Source: Sediminibacterium roseum
GTDB lineage: Bacteria; Bacteroidota; Bacteroidia; Chitinophagales; Chitinophagaceae
Direction of reading: 5' to 3'
DNA: 64,000 nt
Assembly: GCF_009939005.1 (NCBI RefSeq)
Contig: NZ_JAACJS010000012.1
Location: forward strand, 372,001-436,000
Numbering within the stretch: position 1 is the first letter of the stretch; each line of letters begins with the position of its first letter. Below the pieces are notes generated by a model that did not search any database, was not told where the DNA came from, and was given only the letters and a program-made list of their open reading frames with translations. Position numbers and translations under genes: made by a program. This document shows positions 8,744-17,665 of the stretch, piece by piece.

Positions 8744-10126
8744 TTACTTCAACTCATCCAGCACCAAAAACATTTTCTTTACTACCTCCCCTGCGCTCCC
8801 ATCAAAATTATTTACGATGATCGCCACCGTATACCCGGTTCCGTCCTTTGCGGTATGGTATCCCGCAAAGCTCTTTGCGCCGCCGATGGTTCCGCTTTTC
8901 AGTTTCATCTGGTTGTATAGCGGAAGTGCGTCGTAATAATAATTGAACCATGGGCGTGTTTTCGCATATTGAAGCACTTTTACCAACGCATCAACCGTAA
9001 CGCGGTTTTGTGGAGAGAGCCCGCTCCCATCGAGCATGTGGAGGGCCGCGGGGTCAATGCCTTTGTCTTTCCAGAATTCCTTGATGAGGGCAAGGCCTTT
9101 GTCTGTTGAGCCGACCCCCGCTTTTTCAAACGCGATCGTTTTTACAAATGTTTCCCCGTAAAAATTCACGCTTTTTTTCATGAAGAAATAATTGATGCTG
9201 TCGAGCGCTGGTGAATACAAGGTGCCGAGTGTTTCAAAAGCGGGTATTTCTTTGTTGGAAGCAGCGAAATCGAGCGGCTTCATCCCCGCTGAATCGAGTT
9301 TGCTCTCGAGCGTTGCCACACATTGCAGTGCGGGGTCGGGAAAGGAACCGGAGATAACGAATGCTTTCTCATCAACCGGGATCGTTCCGCGTACAACGCC
9401 GGTAAAAGAATAAGGAGAAAGATAGATGTTTGCATTGTCGCCGGTGCCTTTTGCCGCGGCTTTTACCTCGCTCTGCAAGTTCACTTCATACAAACGGGGA
9501 CGTGTTTCTGCGATCGACACTTTATCGCCGATGTTGGCTCCCGAACGAAGCACCAGGTCATACTGGTTCTCGTGCCAGTTGAGCGATGTTGTTCCGGATC
9601 CGTAATAATTCCCCATGTCGTCCCAGATCCAGCCACCCGGGATGGTCTCTGTTTCCCATTTGTTGTAACCGATGAGCGAGCCCTCGATCTTTGTAATGCC
9701 CCTGGCTTTTACAAAACCGATGAGCCGCGCCAGTTGCTGGTCGTTGCGTGTTGAATCGTAGCGCCAGCTACCCAGTGTTGGGTCGCCGCTGCCGGAGAGT
9801 ACGAGGTTTCCTTTCAGCGATCCGTTGGTGATCGCTCCATTGTAACCGATGGTTGTGGTGTACCGGTATGCCGGTCCGAGCAACTCCAATGCTGCCGCAC
9901 TGGTAATTGTTTTCTGGCAGCTCGCGGGCGCAAGCCCTGTTTGCGCATTCAGTTCAAATACTTTTTCACCGGTCTCTGTTTTAACAACAGCAATGCCGAG
10001 TATGGCATGCCTGAGCTGGGGATCCTGCTGCAGTTTGTCTACAGCACGGGCCAAACGTTCCTGCACGGTCTGTGCATGCAACAGGGATGAAAACAGCAAT
10101 GGAACAAACAGGAATTTTATCTTCAT
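8744..10126 (-). CDS. dacB: D-alanyl-D-alanine carboxypeptidase/endopeptidase (PBP4 family, S13)
   Basis: 460 residues with a signal peptide (cleavage after LLHAQ, residue 19). Active-site motifs of the S13 penicillin-binding proteins are visible: SxxK as S69-C-Q-K72 in APASCQK, the DGSGLSPQN block near residue 345 that holds the second motif, and KSGT starting at K410. The long insert between the first and second motifs is typical of PBP4. The enzyme trims peptidoglycan stem peptides in the periplasm. It lies 118 bases after the sugar dehydrogenase gene on the same strand and may have its own promoter there. The family call is secure; the gene symbol is by homology only. Confidence 0.88.
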   Translation of the reverse strand: MKIKFLFVPLLFSSLLHAQTVQERLARAVDKLQQDPQLRHAILGIAVVKTETGEKVFELNAQTGLAPASCQKTITSAAALELLGPAYRYTTTIGYNGAITNGSLKGNLVLSGSGDPTLGSWRYDSTRNDQQLARLIGFVKARGITKIEGSLIGYNKWETETIPGGWIWDDMGNYYGSGTTSLNWHENQYDLVLRSGANIGDKVSIAETRPRLYEVNLQSEVKAAAKGTGDNANIYLSPYSFTGVVRGTIPVDEKAFVISGSFPDPALQCVATLESKLDSAGMKPLDFAASNKEIPAFETLGTLYSPALDSINYFFMKKSVNFYGETFVKTIAFEKAGVGSTDKGLALIKEFWKDKGIDPAALHMLDGSGLSPQNRVTVDALVKVLQYAKTRPWFNYYYDALPLYNQMKLKSGTIGGAKSFAGYHTAKDGTGYTVAIIVNNFDGSAGEVVKKMFLVLDELK

Positions 10127-10244
10127 AGAATGTATTTAACCCGGTTATTGATGCGGATCCGTAACAGTCGGGCACTGCTTTGCGCAAAATCCGGTTCACG
10201 AAAAACAAACAACAGGTGGCACCCGTTTTTTTTTTGAAAGATAA

Positions 10245-11432
10245 TCACTTCCAGATATAATACAGGATGCCGTTTTTATCGTCTGTTACAAAGAACGAAT
10301 TGCGGTCGTTCATCATCACATCACAGGGCCTTCCATGCCTGTCGTTTTCATTGTTTCCAGTTAAAAAACCGGATACTATTTCTACGTATTTATTTTTACC
10401 CGTGACCACGACCACGCTGTTGCCACGGTGCCTCGATACGGTTGTGGAACCATGCAGGGCCACAACGAACTTATCTTTCAGCAACGGGTCGTTGAACCCG
10501 TCGAACCTGTCGAAACCCAGGGGTGCCGTATGCGCGCTGAAACCCACCCAGGCAACGGGCGGCGGTGGCGGAACAGCGATGTGGTTTGTCTTCGCAGAAT
10601 CCATCATTGCCTTGTCCGGGTATATTTTCTCTTTGTACTGGAAGTAATAGGGCCACCCGTAAAACCTGCCCGTATATACCGTACCAAAAAGATCTTCCGG
10701 CTTATCCGGCCCCAGGAGATCCCTGCCCATGAAAGTGGCCCAGAACTGGTTGCCCAACCATTTGATGCCAACCGCATTGCGTACGCCGGTTGCAAACGTT
10801 CTCCGGCCGGTTCCATCGGGATTCATCTCAACAATGGTCGCACGCACTTCTTCTTTTTCAATGCACGCATTGCAACTGCTTCCTACACTCACGTATATTT
10901 TCCCGTTGTGCTGCGCGAGGCTCCTGGTAAGGTGCCAGCCTCCGTATTTATAATCCAGTCCGTAATCGGGAAACCGGGCAAGTACCTGTGCTGCGCCCCT
11001 CAGCTTTTTATCACCGGCGCGGTACTCAAACCTGCTGAGTTTTCCGGTTTCTGCGATGTAGATATAATGTACGCCCCCGTCGGTGTAAAACATTACCTGG
11101 TTCGGGTTGTGCAGGTTTTCTGCAAACACGGTCTGTGTTGTGAATTGTTTGGTCTTGTCGTCCCAGTTCTCGAAGAGATAGACCTTCCCTTTTTTATTAT
11201 CGCCCCGGTTGTACATATCCGTGGCGAACAGTTGTCCATCCGGGCTCTTCGCCAGGAACCGCAGCCTGTTTGCAACATTGGCCGCAACGGAAACATGGTA
11301 TCCTTTCGGTATGTAGAGACGGAAAGTTTTGCCATTGGCCAGTGAGACCTGCTGCGGTTCCAGTGCAGGCTGCGCTGATCCGCCGGAAAAAGAGAACAGA
11401 AAAACAACAGCCGCGATCCATCTGCGTAACAT
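10245..11432 (-). CDS. PQQ-dependent sugar dehydrogenase (glucose/sorbosone dehydrogenase family), secreted
   Basis: 395 residues with a signal peptide ending GGSAQ at residue 21. It has the six-bladed propeller pattern of soluble glucose/L-sorbosone dehydrogenases: RFLAKSPDGQLFATDM early, NPNQVMFYTDGGVHYIYIAE, GGWHLTRSLAQHNGKIYVSVG near residue 165, GVRNAVGIKWLGNQFWATFMGRD, and a C-terminal HGRPCDVMMNDRNSFFVTDD. Conserved Arg and His residues expected around the PQQ site are present (GVRNAVG, HGRP). It oxidises an aldose or a sorbosone-like compound in the periplasm if PQQ is supplied; no PQQ synthesis genes are in the window. It is divergent from cinA. Confidence 0.82.
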   Translation of the reverse strand: MLRRWIAAVVFLFSFSGGSAQPALEPQQVSLANGKTFRLYIPKGYHVSVAANVANRLRFLAKSPDGQLFATDMYNRGDNKKGKVYLFENWDDKTKQFTTQTVFAENLHNPNQVMFYTDGGVHYIYIAETGKLSRFEYRAGDKKLRGAAQVLARFPDYGLDYKYGGWHLTRSLAQHNGKIYVSVGSSCNACIEKEEVRATIVEMNPDGTGRRTFATGVRNAVGIKWLGNQFWATFMGRDLLGPDKPEDLFGTVYTGRFYGWPYYFQYKEKIYPDKAMMDSAKTNHIAVPPPPPVAWVGFSAHTAPLGFDRFDGFNDPLLKDKFVVALHGSTTVSRHRGNSVVVVTGKNKYVEIVSGFLTGNNENDRHGRPCDVMMNDRNSFFVTDDKNGILYYIWK

Positions 11433-11538
11433 AAAAAAAATTTAAAGAAAGATAACAAAAACAAGGCCGTTCTGAAGCGGCGTTCTTTCGATGGCAGATA
11501 TCGGCAAACGTATTTACCTTGCATGCAAATTCGGTTCG

Positions 11539-12792
11539 ATGGAAAAAGTTTTTGCATCCATTATTACGATAGGCGATGAACTGTTGATTGGCCAGGTAGT
11601 AGATACGAACAGTGCATGGATCGCACAGGAGCTGAACAAAAACGGCATCAGCCTCAAACACCGTGTGGCCGTGGGCGATGTACGTGACGATATATGGCAG
11701 GCGCTGGATGAAGAAAGCAGGGCCGCATCATTGGTCATCATCACCGGCGGACTCGGCCCCACGGCAGACGACATCACCAAACCATTGCTCTGCGACTATT
11801 TTGGCGGAAGAATGGTTGTGGACCAACCCACACTTGACCATGTACAGAAAATATTTGCACGCCTCAACCGCCCCTTTACGGAGCGTAACATGAAACAGGC
11901 AGAAGTACCGGATGTGTGCACCGTTCTGAAAAACGAACGCGGTACCGCGCCGGGAATGATGTTCAGGAAAGACGGCGTTGTTTATGTTTCGTTGCCCGGT
12001 GTGCCGCACGAGATGAAATGGATCATGGAGAACCAATTCATTCCGCTGATACCACAGTTGTTCGATACGGGTTTTATCGAACACAGAACGCTTCTCACCT
12101 ACGGCATCGGCGAATCGTTCCTTGCCGATCGTGTGCAGGAGCTTGAAGAAGCCCTTCCCCCGCACATCAAACTGGCCTACCTGCCCAATTACGGTATTGT
12201 ACGGTTGCGGTTGACGGGCTTTGGTTTTGACAAAAACGGGCTGAAAAAAGAAATAGAGGAGCGGTTTCAATTGTTCAAGGAGAAGGTGAAGGAATTTCTT
12301 GTTGCAGACGAAGACATCACCATGGAGCTCCTGGTCGCAAAACTGCTGCAGGAGAAAAACGAAACGTTGTGCACCGCGGAAAGCTGCACCGGCGGCAACA
12401 TTGCCCGGATGATCACGGCCAATGCGGGTTCATCGGCTTATTACAAAGGCACCGTGGTAAGTTATGATAACGAGGTAAAGCAAAACGTGCTGGGCGTAAA
12501 GGAAGAAACCCTGGCATCGGTTGGCGCGGTGAGCGAAGAAACCGTGATACAGATGGCCGAATCTGTGCGTAAGATCATGAACACCGATTATGCTGTTGCG
12601 GTAAGCGGGATCATGGGGCCTGGAGGCGGTTCGGCGGAAAAGCCGGTCGGACTTGTCTGGATGGCCGTGGCCGGGAAAGGCCGGGTGGTAACGAGGGAAT
12701 TCAGGCTCAGTTACAACAGGGCGAGAAACATTGAGATGACAAGCTACCACGCGCTGAACCTTTTACGTATCTTTATTAATGAAAATCGCTAA
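11539..12792 (+). CDS. cinA: CinA family protein (nicotinamide-nucleotide amidohydrolase / ADP-ribose pyrophosphatase)
   Basis: 417 residues from the ATG at 11539. An upstream in-frame ATG at 11491 would add 16 residues that do not belong to the family, whereas MEKVFASIITIGDELLIGQ is the canonical start. The N-terminal MoCF/COG1058 domain shows GDELLIGQ, TGGLGPTADD near residue 72 and SLPGVPHEMKWI. The C-terminal CinA domain (about 255-415) has CTAESCTGGNIARMIT, YYKGTVVSYDNEVK, GAVSEETV and SGIMGPGGGSAEKPVGLVW, the NMN deamidase signature. The protein recycles pyridine nucleotides in the cytosol. A TACCTTGC box lies 17 bases before the start. Confidence 0.93.
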   Translation: MEKVFASIITIGDELLIGQVVDTNSAWIAQELNKNGISLKHRVAVGDVRDDIWQALDEESRAASLVIITGGLGPTADDITKPLLCDYFGGRMVVDQPTLDHVQKIFARLNRPFTERNMKQAEVPDVCTVLKNERGTAPGMMFRKDGVVYVSLPGVPHEMKWIMENQFIPLIPQLFDTGFIEHRTLLTYGIGESFLADRVQELEEALPPHIKLAYLPNYGIVRLRLTGFGFDKNGLKKEIEERFQLFKEKVKEFLVADEDITMELLVAKLLQEKNETLCTAESCTGGNIARMITANAGSSAYYKGTVVSYDNEVKQNVLGVKEETLASVGAVSEETVIQMAESVRKIMNTDYAVAVSGIMGPGGGSAEKPVGLVWMAVAGKGRVVTREFRLSYNRARNIEMTSYHALNLLRIFINENR

Positions 12793-12798
12793 CAGGTG

Positions 12799-12828
12799 TT
12801 CGTATTTCGCAGGCAACCGATACATTTG
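12799..12828 (+). promoter_or_regulatory. Likely promoter of the E2 gene
   Basis: TACATTTG at 12821-12828 matches the Bacteroidota -7 consensus exactly. A weaker TTCG lies 18 bases upstream at 12799-12802. The start codon is 58 bases downstream, so the E2 gene is probably transcribed separately from cinA. Confidence 0.45.
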
Positions 12829-12886
12829 CAGCACTGTTATCCTTTGAAAGAAACAAACCGAATACCAATTAAAACAGCACGATAGT

Positions 12887-14371
12887 ATGGCAATTGCTGA
12901 ACTGGTGATGCCCAAACTGGGCGAGAGTATCATGGAGGCCACGATCCTTAAATGGCATAAGAATGTGGGCGATCCTGTAAAACAGGACGAGACCGTATTG
13001 GATATCGCAACGGATAAGGTTGACAGCGAGGTTCCTTCAACCGCCGAGGGAGTGATCACCGAGATTCTTTTTAATGTGAACGATGTGGTGCCCATTGGTA
13101 CGGTCATCGCGCGCATCAGCTCGGGCAATGGCGCAGAAGCAAAAACGGCCCCGCCTGCTGCTGAACCCGTACCGGAAGAAACCATACAGGAAACCAGCAA
13201 TACTTCGGCGCCGTCTTTTGACAGTCCAACCGTTGTTGCAGAGGCCTATTATGCAGAACCGGAAGTTCCTTTCACACCGGCGGCAGAAAAACCTGCGGCG
13301 GAACTTCCAGGTAAGCCGATCGTTAACCGTTTTTATTCGCCGCTTGTACTCAACATCGCCAACAGCGAAAGCATTCCTTTGAGTGAACTCGAAAGGATCC
13401 CGGGTACGGGCAATGAAGGGCGCGTTACGAAAAAAGACATCCTCCAATACGTATCAGATAAAAAAGCAGGCAATGTTCCTGTTCATGCGCCACAACCGGT
13501 TACCGAAAAACCGGCTGCTGCACCTGCAACAGTGATCAGCGTGCCACAGGAAAATAAACCTGCCGCATCATCGCCCATTGTTACCAGCAGTTATACGCCG
13601 GTTTCGTATTCGGGCAAGTTCTCCGATCCTTCGGAAGTGATGGTATCGGGTGCAACGGAGATTGTTGAGATGGACAGGATGCGCAAACTCATCGCGAAGC
13701 ATATGGTAAACAGCGTGCAGACGAGCCCGCATGTAACCAGTTTTGCCGAGGCCGATGTGACCCATATGGTTCAATGGCGCAAGAAAGTGAAAGATGAATT
13801 TGAGCGCAGGGAAGGCACCAAACTCACGTTCACGCCCATGTTTGTGGAGTGTATCGTGAATGTGATCAAACGTTTCCCATTGATCAATTGCTCGCTGGAT
13901 GGTGACAACATCATCCTGAAAAAAGACATCAACATCGGGATGGCAACGGCCCTGCCAACAGGCAACCTGATCGTTCCGGTGATCAAAGGCGCAGACCAGC
14001 TCAACATAGTAGGATTGAGCAAGGCAGTGAACAACCTCGCAGATGCCGCGCGCAACAATCGCCTGAAAGCGGATGATACGCAGGGCGGAACATTTACGTT
14101 AACCAACGTTGGTACATTCGGCAGCCTCATGGGTACGCCGATCATCAACCAGCCCCAGGTGGCAATACTCGCCGTTGGCGCGATCAAAAAACGCGCAGTG
14201 GTGATTGAATCGCCTGATGGCGACACGATCGGTATCAGGCACATGATGTACCTTTCGCTGAGCTACGACCACCGTATTGTAGACGGCAGCATCGGCGCCG
14301 GGTTCCTCTCAGAAGTGGCAAGGGAATTTGAAAAATGGGATGCGAACAAACAATGGTTCCATTATCTCTGA
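12887..14371 (+). CDS. Dihydrolipoamide acyltransferase, E2 component of a 2-oxoacid dehydrogenase complex
   Basis: 494 residues with the full E2 layout. A lipoyl domain lies at 1-78 with the lipoylated lysine K44 in DIATDKVDSEVP. An Ala/Pro/Glu-rich swinging linker follows. The peripheral subunit-binding domain is at about 149-189 (SPLVLNIANSESIPL, then GTGNEGRVTKKDIL). After a second linker comes the acyltransferase core from about 260 to the end. The catalytic DHRIVDG motif is present (H462 and D466). It moves acyl groups from E1 to CoA. Sequence alone does not separate pyruvate, oxoglutarate and branched-chain types; the single lipoyl domain and the core favour the branched-chain/generic class. 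No E1 or E3 gene is adjacent. Confidence 0.9.
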   Translation: MAIAELVMPKLGESIMEATILKWHKNVGDPVKQDETVLDIATDKVDSEVPSTAEGVITEILFNVNDVVPIGTVIARISSGNGAEAKTAPPAAEPVPEETIQETSNTSAPSFDSPTVVAEAYYAEPEVPFTPAAEKPAAELPGKPIVNRFYSPLVLNIANSESIPLSELERIPGTGNEGRVTKKDILQYVSDKKAGNVPVHAPQPVTEKPAAAPATVISVPQENKPAASSPIVTSSYTPVSYSGKFSDPSEVMVSGATEIVEMDRMRKLIAKHMVNSVQTSPHVTSFAEADVTHMVQWRKKVKDEFERREGTKLTFTPMFVECIVNVIKRFPLINCSLDGDNIILKKDINIGMATALPTGNLIVPVIKGADQLNIVGLSKAVNNLADAARNNRLKADDTQGGTFTLTNVGTFGSLMGTPIINQPQVAILAVGAIKKRAVVIESPDGDTIGIRHMMYLSLSYDHRIVDGSIGAGFLSEVAREFEKWDANKQWFHYL

Positions 14372-14422
14372 TTGCGGTGAACAGTAAATGGTAAATGGGG
14401 CATGGCCTTTTATGAGCTGATT

Positions 14423-15157
14423 ATGAAGCAAAATATATTTTTCCGTAAAGCCATCTTTTTGATGGCTTTATTTATAACCAATGCTGCTGCCGCCCAAACA
14501 GACGGGCTCGGAACATGGAACGTGGTGAGCGGCAAATACACGTTCAACAAAAAATGGAACGTAATGGCCGAGGCGCAGTTGCGCTCGCAGCAGGTGGTTC
14601 ACGATTTTCATTATTACGAATATAAAGCGGGCATCGGGTATAATTTTCCGAAGGTATTGTCGCTGTTGTTTGCCATGGGGCATTACAAAACCTTTCAGCC
14701 CGATGGCGATTTCAAGCAACCCGTTGCGAGCGATGAGTTCCGTATCTGGGAGCAGCTGGTGCTGAACAACAACATCGGCCGCGTTAAACTGGAGCACCGC
14801 TACCGCGTAGAACAGCGCTTCACTTCCAACCTCGGGTACCGCAACCGCTTCAGGTACCGGTTGAATGCGGTTGTACCGATCAACAACAAAGAAGTAAAAA
14901 GCAAAACCTGGTACGCCAGTTTGTACAACGAAGTATTCCTCGCCGGAGAGGGGCCTTATTTTGAACAGAACAGGATCTTCGCGGGCATCGGTTACCAGTG
15001 CAACGAAAAGGTTACGCTGCTCACAGGATTTGTGCATCGTTTTGATCAATCCATAGCGCATGCCTACACCTACAAGAACTTTTTCCAGGCCAATGTCTTT
15101 TTTTCCTTCAACGAATTCAAAAGCGGAAGGGAACGGCACCCGAGTGCATTGGACTAA
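14423..15157 (+). CDS. DUF2490 outer-membrane-type protein
   Basis: 244 residues if the ATG at 14423 is used; an in-frame ATG at 14402 would put seven extra residues ahead of a good signal peptide (MKQNIFFRKAIFLMALFITN, cleaved after AAAAQ). The body matches DUF2490: GTWNVVSGKYTFNKKWNV, then LEHRYRVEQRF near residue 125 and YRNRFRYRLNAVVPIN, and a last aromatic strand (FFQANVFFSFN). The alternating pattern and terminal aromatic residues suggest a 10-12-strand barrel. Function is unknown for the family. It starts 51 bases after the E2 stop, possibly by read-through. Confidence 0.75.
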   Translation: MKQNIFFRKAIFLMALFITNAAAAQTDGLGTWNVVSGKYTFNKKWNVMAEAQLRSQQVVHDFHYYEYKAGIGYNFPKVLSLLFAMGHYKTFQPDGDFKQPVASDEFRIWEQLVLNNNIGRVKLEHRYRVEQRFTSNLGYRNRFRYRLNAVVPINNKEVKSKTWYASLYNEVFLAGEGPYFEQNRIFAGIGYQCNEKVTLLTGFVHRFDQSIAHAYTYKNFFQANVFFSFNEFKSGRERHPSALD

Positions 15158-15270
15158 AGACCACCGTGCTTCTCTTCTGCAAACGATCTATCTTTTTCAC
15201 ACTCTGTTAGTAAACAGCTCATTTATTTTTCCGGTCTAATGGTTAAATTCAGTTAACCAAACAGATCGAT

Positions 15271-15987
15271 ATGAAAAGCTTATCACAAACCTGGTTCGCC
15301 GATGGGTATATTGATTTTGAGTTGAAAAAATATACGCTTCTCGCCTACCTGCAGGAGATCAGCAGGCATTTTTCGAGGAATGAATTGTACCCGCAGTTTG
15401 CCGACATCATTTTTCATTACAACAACCTGGTCGCGTTCCGCGAAAACAAAAAATATTTGCAGGAGCAGTTTCCCAAAAAACTCACCGGCATACAGATCGA
15501 GAAATTACAGTTGCTTTACGAATCGCTGGTTGAGGATGATGCATTGATGCAGGAGCTGGAAGACATCATCAACTACGCCTCTTCTTCCATGCGCGATACC
15601 ATTAAGAACGGTACAGAGATCTACGAGTTTGTTGAGAACCGCATCAACATAGAACCGATCGGTATCATGCCGCTTGACCACAACGAAGGTTATTTTTTCC
15701 TGTGCGAGGGCAAGTGCAGGAACACCTGGGTTTACCAATACCGCCTGAGTATCTTTGAGAAGCACGACGAAAAATACCGCGCCATCAAAACAGAATTCGT
15801 AGATGTGTGGCAGCGCAGCATTGTAAATTCTTACCACAACATCAAGGCGCAACTCATCAAAAACCGTTCTGACTTACCCAACCCGGCCGTATACGCAGTT
15901 GAAACAGATCTTAATTTCCCGATGGAAGAAACATTGTTGCCCGTTGCAAAAAGAAGCCTAGTGAGATATATAACAGTCAACAGCTGA
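15271..15987 (+). CDS. Protein of unknown function, probably cytosolic
   Basis: 238 residues, no signal peptide or membrane segment. I do not recognise a characterised domain. The N-terminal half is helical with many Leu, Tyr and Glu residues (LLAYLQEISRHFSRNELYP, then LTGIQIEKLQLLYESLVE), and the second half is more mixed, with EPIGIMPLDHNEGYFFLCEG and YQYRLSIFEKHDEKYRAIKT that look like beta strands. Codon use looks normal and the frame is clean, so it is a real gene; I believe relatives exist in related genera but cannot prove it. It ends 89 bases before the convergent prfB gene, with an AT-rich repeat in between. Confidence 0.7.
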   Translation: MKSLSQTWFADGYIDFELKKYTLLAYLQEISRHFSRNELYPQFADIIFHYNNLVAFRENKKYLQEQFPKKLTGIQIEKLQLLYESLVEDDALMQELEDIINYASSSMRDTIKNGTEIYEFVENRINIEPIGIMPLDHNEGYFFLCEGKCRNTWVYQYRLSIFEKHDEKYRAIKTEFVDVWQRSIVNSYHNIKAQLIKNRSDLPNPAVYAVETDLNFPMEETLLPVAKRSLVRYITVNS

Positions 15988-16017
15988 GAGAATGGATAAA
16001 TAGCGGGAATACGGGTT

Positions 16018-16053
16018 TTTAATTAGGAATTAGTAATTAGAAATTAGGAATTT
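16018..16053. repeat. AT-rich intergenic repeat, copy 1
   Basis: AATTAGGAATTAGTAATTAG followed by AAATTAGGAATTT, between the convergent stop codons of the unknown protein gene and prfB. It uses the same words as the copies at 17187, 36301 and 51142, with stop codons in several frames. Confidence 0.65.
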
Positions 16054-16076
16054 GTGTTCTATGCTTCTATACCTTA

Positions 16077-17169
16077 TTACTGATTTTGTTCTTTTTCCAT
16101 CATTAAATAGGCTTTGATAAATCCTTCCAGTTCTCCGTCCATCACGGGGCCGACGTTGCCTACTTCGTAGTCTGTGCGGTGGTCCTTGATCATTTTATAG
16201 GGATGGAAAACATAGCTTCGGATCTGGCTTCCCCACTCTATCTTTTTCTTGTTGGCATTGCTTGCATTGAGCGCCTCCTGTTTCTTGCGCATTTCTTCTT
16301 CGTACAACCGGCTCTTCAGCATTTTTAATGCGAGCTCGCGGTTTTCTCCCTGTGTTCTTGCCTGCTGGCACTCCACGATAAAACCGCTGGGAATGTGTTT
16401 GAGTCGTACAGCGGTTTCCACCTTGTTCACGTTTTGACCGCCGCTGCCACCACTCCTGTAAAACGCCCATTCAAGATCGCCGGGGTTCACATTGATCTCT
16501 ATGCTGTCATCGATAAGCGGGTACACATAGACCGACGCAAACGATGTGTGCCGTCTTGCATTGCTGTCGAATGGCGAAATACGCACCAGCCTGTGCACAC
16601 CGCTTTCGGCTTTCAGAAATCCGTAAGCGAAATCGCCGTCGAACTGCAGTGTTGCACTCTTGATACCGGCGCCATCGCCTTCCTGGTAATCGATCTCGGT
16701 AACTTTCCAGCCCTGTTTTTCGCCGTACATCCTGTACATGCGCAACAGCATTTCGGCCCAGTCCTGGCTCTCTGTGCCACCCGCGCCGGGATTGATCTGC
16801 AATACTGCGGGCAGTTCGTCTTCCGGCTTATTGAGCGTGCTTTTGAACTCTGCGTCTTCGATCTGCTGCAAGGCATTGTCGTAAGCCGCTTTCACTTCTT
16901 CCTCGGTTGCATCGCCCGATTTCCAGAAATCAAACAACACGGCAAAGTCTTCCACAGCCGTATCCAGCTGCTTATAGAGTTTCAGCCAGTATTCATTAAC
17001 CTTGATGTCTTTCATGATGGCCGTAGCCCGGGAATTGTCGTCCCAGAAGCCCGGCGAAAGAGAAAGTTGCCGATCCGTCTCTACTTTGTATGTGCGGTTC
17101 TCGACGTCAAAGAAACCTCCTCAGGACAAGTACGCGGTCCCTTATAATTTTGATCTGTTCTTGTGTCAT
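16077..17169 (-). CDS. prfB: Peptide chain release factor 2 with programmed +1 frameshift
   Basis: RF2 ends translation at UGA and UAA. The gene is in two frames: 20 codons from the ATG at 17169 to an in-frame TGA at 17107-17109, then, after skipping one T, 343 codons from 17108 to 16077. The product is 363 residues, the normal RF2 length. After the shift the protein reads DVENRTYK, then [17 protein letters not shown], typical of RF2. The stop-recognition motif SPF is at 198-200 and the catalytic GGQ at 243-245 in [12 protein letters not shown]. Starting at the internal ATG at 17015 would remove 51 family residues. Regulation is by RF2 level at the UGA. It is downstream of rnpB on the same strand. 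Confidence 0.96.
17106..17121 (-). promoter_or_regulatory. prfB: RF2 autoregulatory +1 frameshift site
   Basis: On the minus strand the site reads AGGAGGTTTCTTTGAC: a strong Shine-Dalgarno-like AGGAGG, a three-base spacer, the slippery CTT codon, the in-frame TGA and a following C. This is the classic RF2 layout. The AGGAGG stands out because genes here otherwise lack good Shine-Dalgarno sites. Confidence 0.95.
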
Positions 17170-17186
17170 AATGCAACATTAAATAA

Positions 17187-17227
17187 TAATTAGTAATTAG
17201 TAATTTCTAATTACTAATTACTAATTA
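17187..17227. terminator. Perfect 17-bp AT-only hairpin between rnpB and prfB (repeat copy 2)
   Basis: TAATTAGTAATTAGTAA at 17187-17203 pairs perfectly with 17211-17227 around a 7-base loop. It starts 3 bases beyond the mature 3' end of RNase P RNA in the direction of transcription, so it could end or process that RNA. It is also a copy of the AT-rich repeat family. Confidence 0.6.
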
Positions 17228-17228
17228 A

Positions 17229-17602
17229 ACTACAGCCTCGTAAGCCGGATTCTGTTTCTAAACTATCATTTATCTGGCCGCGCCATTACTGGCGCGATCT
17301 TGCTGCCTACCCTGAACCGTGTCCCGGCCGAAGCCAGGCGCTTGAGCGGGCCGCTCTCGAACGATCCTATACGTGGCATTACAGCACCCAAGGTTTACCC
17401 GTGTTCCGCATTACTGCGGAAGACCGTGAGCTTTTACCTCACATTTTCACCTTTTCCCTTCACATTACTGTGGAGGGTAGTTATTTTCTGTGGCACTTTC
17501 TCTTCCCTGCATTGCTGCCGGGAGCCGGCGCTTAACCGGTGGGCCGCCCTGCGCTGTCCGGACTTTCCTCCCCGTAAACGGAGCGATAGCTCGGGTTGTA
17601 GT
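17229..17602 (-). ncRNA. rnpB: RNase P RNA (class A)
   Basis: The catalytic RNA that matures tRNA 5' ends. Read on the minus strand, it contains the universal block GGGGAGGAAAGTCCGGAC near the 5' end and ends in ACAGAATCCGGCTTACGAGG, the conserved P4/3' region. The outer P1 helix can be seen: CTACAACC at 17601-17594 pairs with GGCTGTAG at 17237-17230 with one mismatch, which fixes both ends to within a few bases. The length of about 374 is normal. Its promoter is just upstream, an AT hairpin follows it, and prfB is next on the same strand. Confidence 0.95.
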
Positions 17603-17606
17603 GGAA

Positions 17607-17636
17607 CAAAGGTAGTTAATTACCGGGAAGGCTAAA
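17607..17636 (-). promoter_or_regulatory. rnpB promoter
   Basis: TACCTTTG at 17614-17607 on the minus strand is an exact -7 box; TTTA lies 18 bases further upstream at 17636-17633. The box ends 5 bases before the P1 helix of the RNA, the expected distance to the start site. Confidence 0.6.
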
Positions 17637-17665
17637 TGGTTTGTGCCGTTATCCAAACCCTTCAA

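Noticed and set aside
16077..17015. prfB as a 312-codon gene starting at the internal ATG at 17015
   Set aside because: The upstream sequence holds the RF2 N-terminus in two frames joined by the frameshift site.
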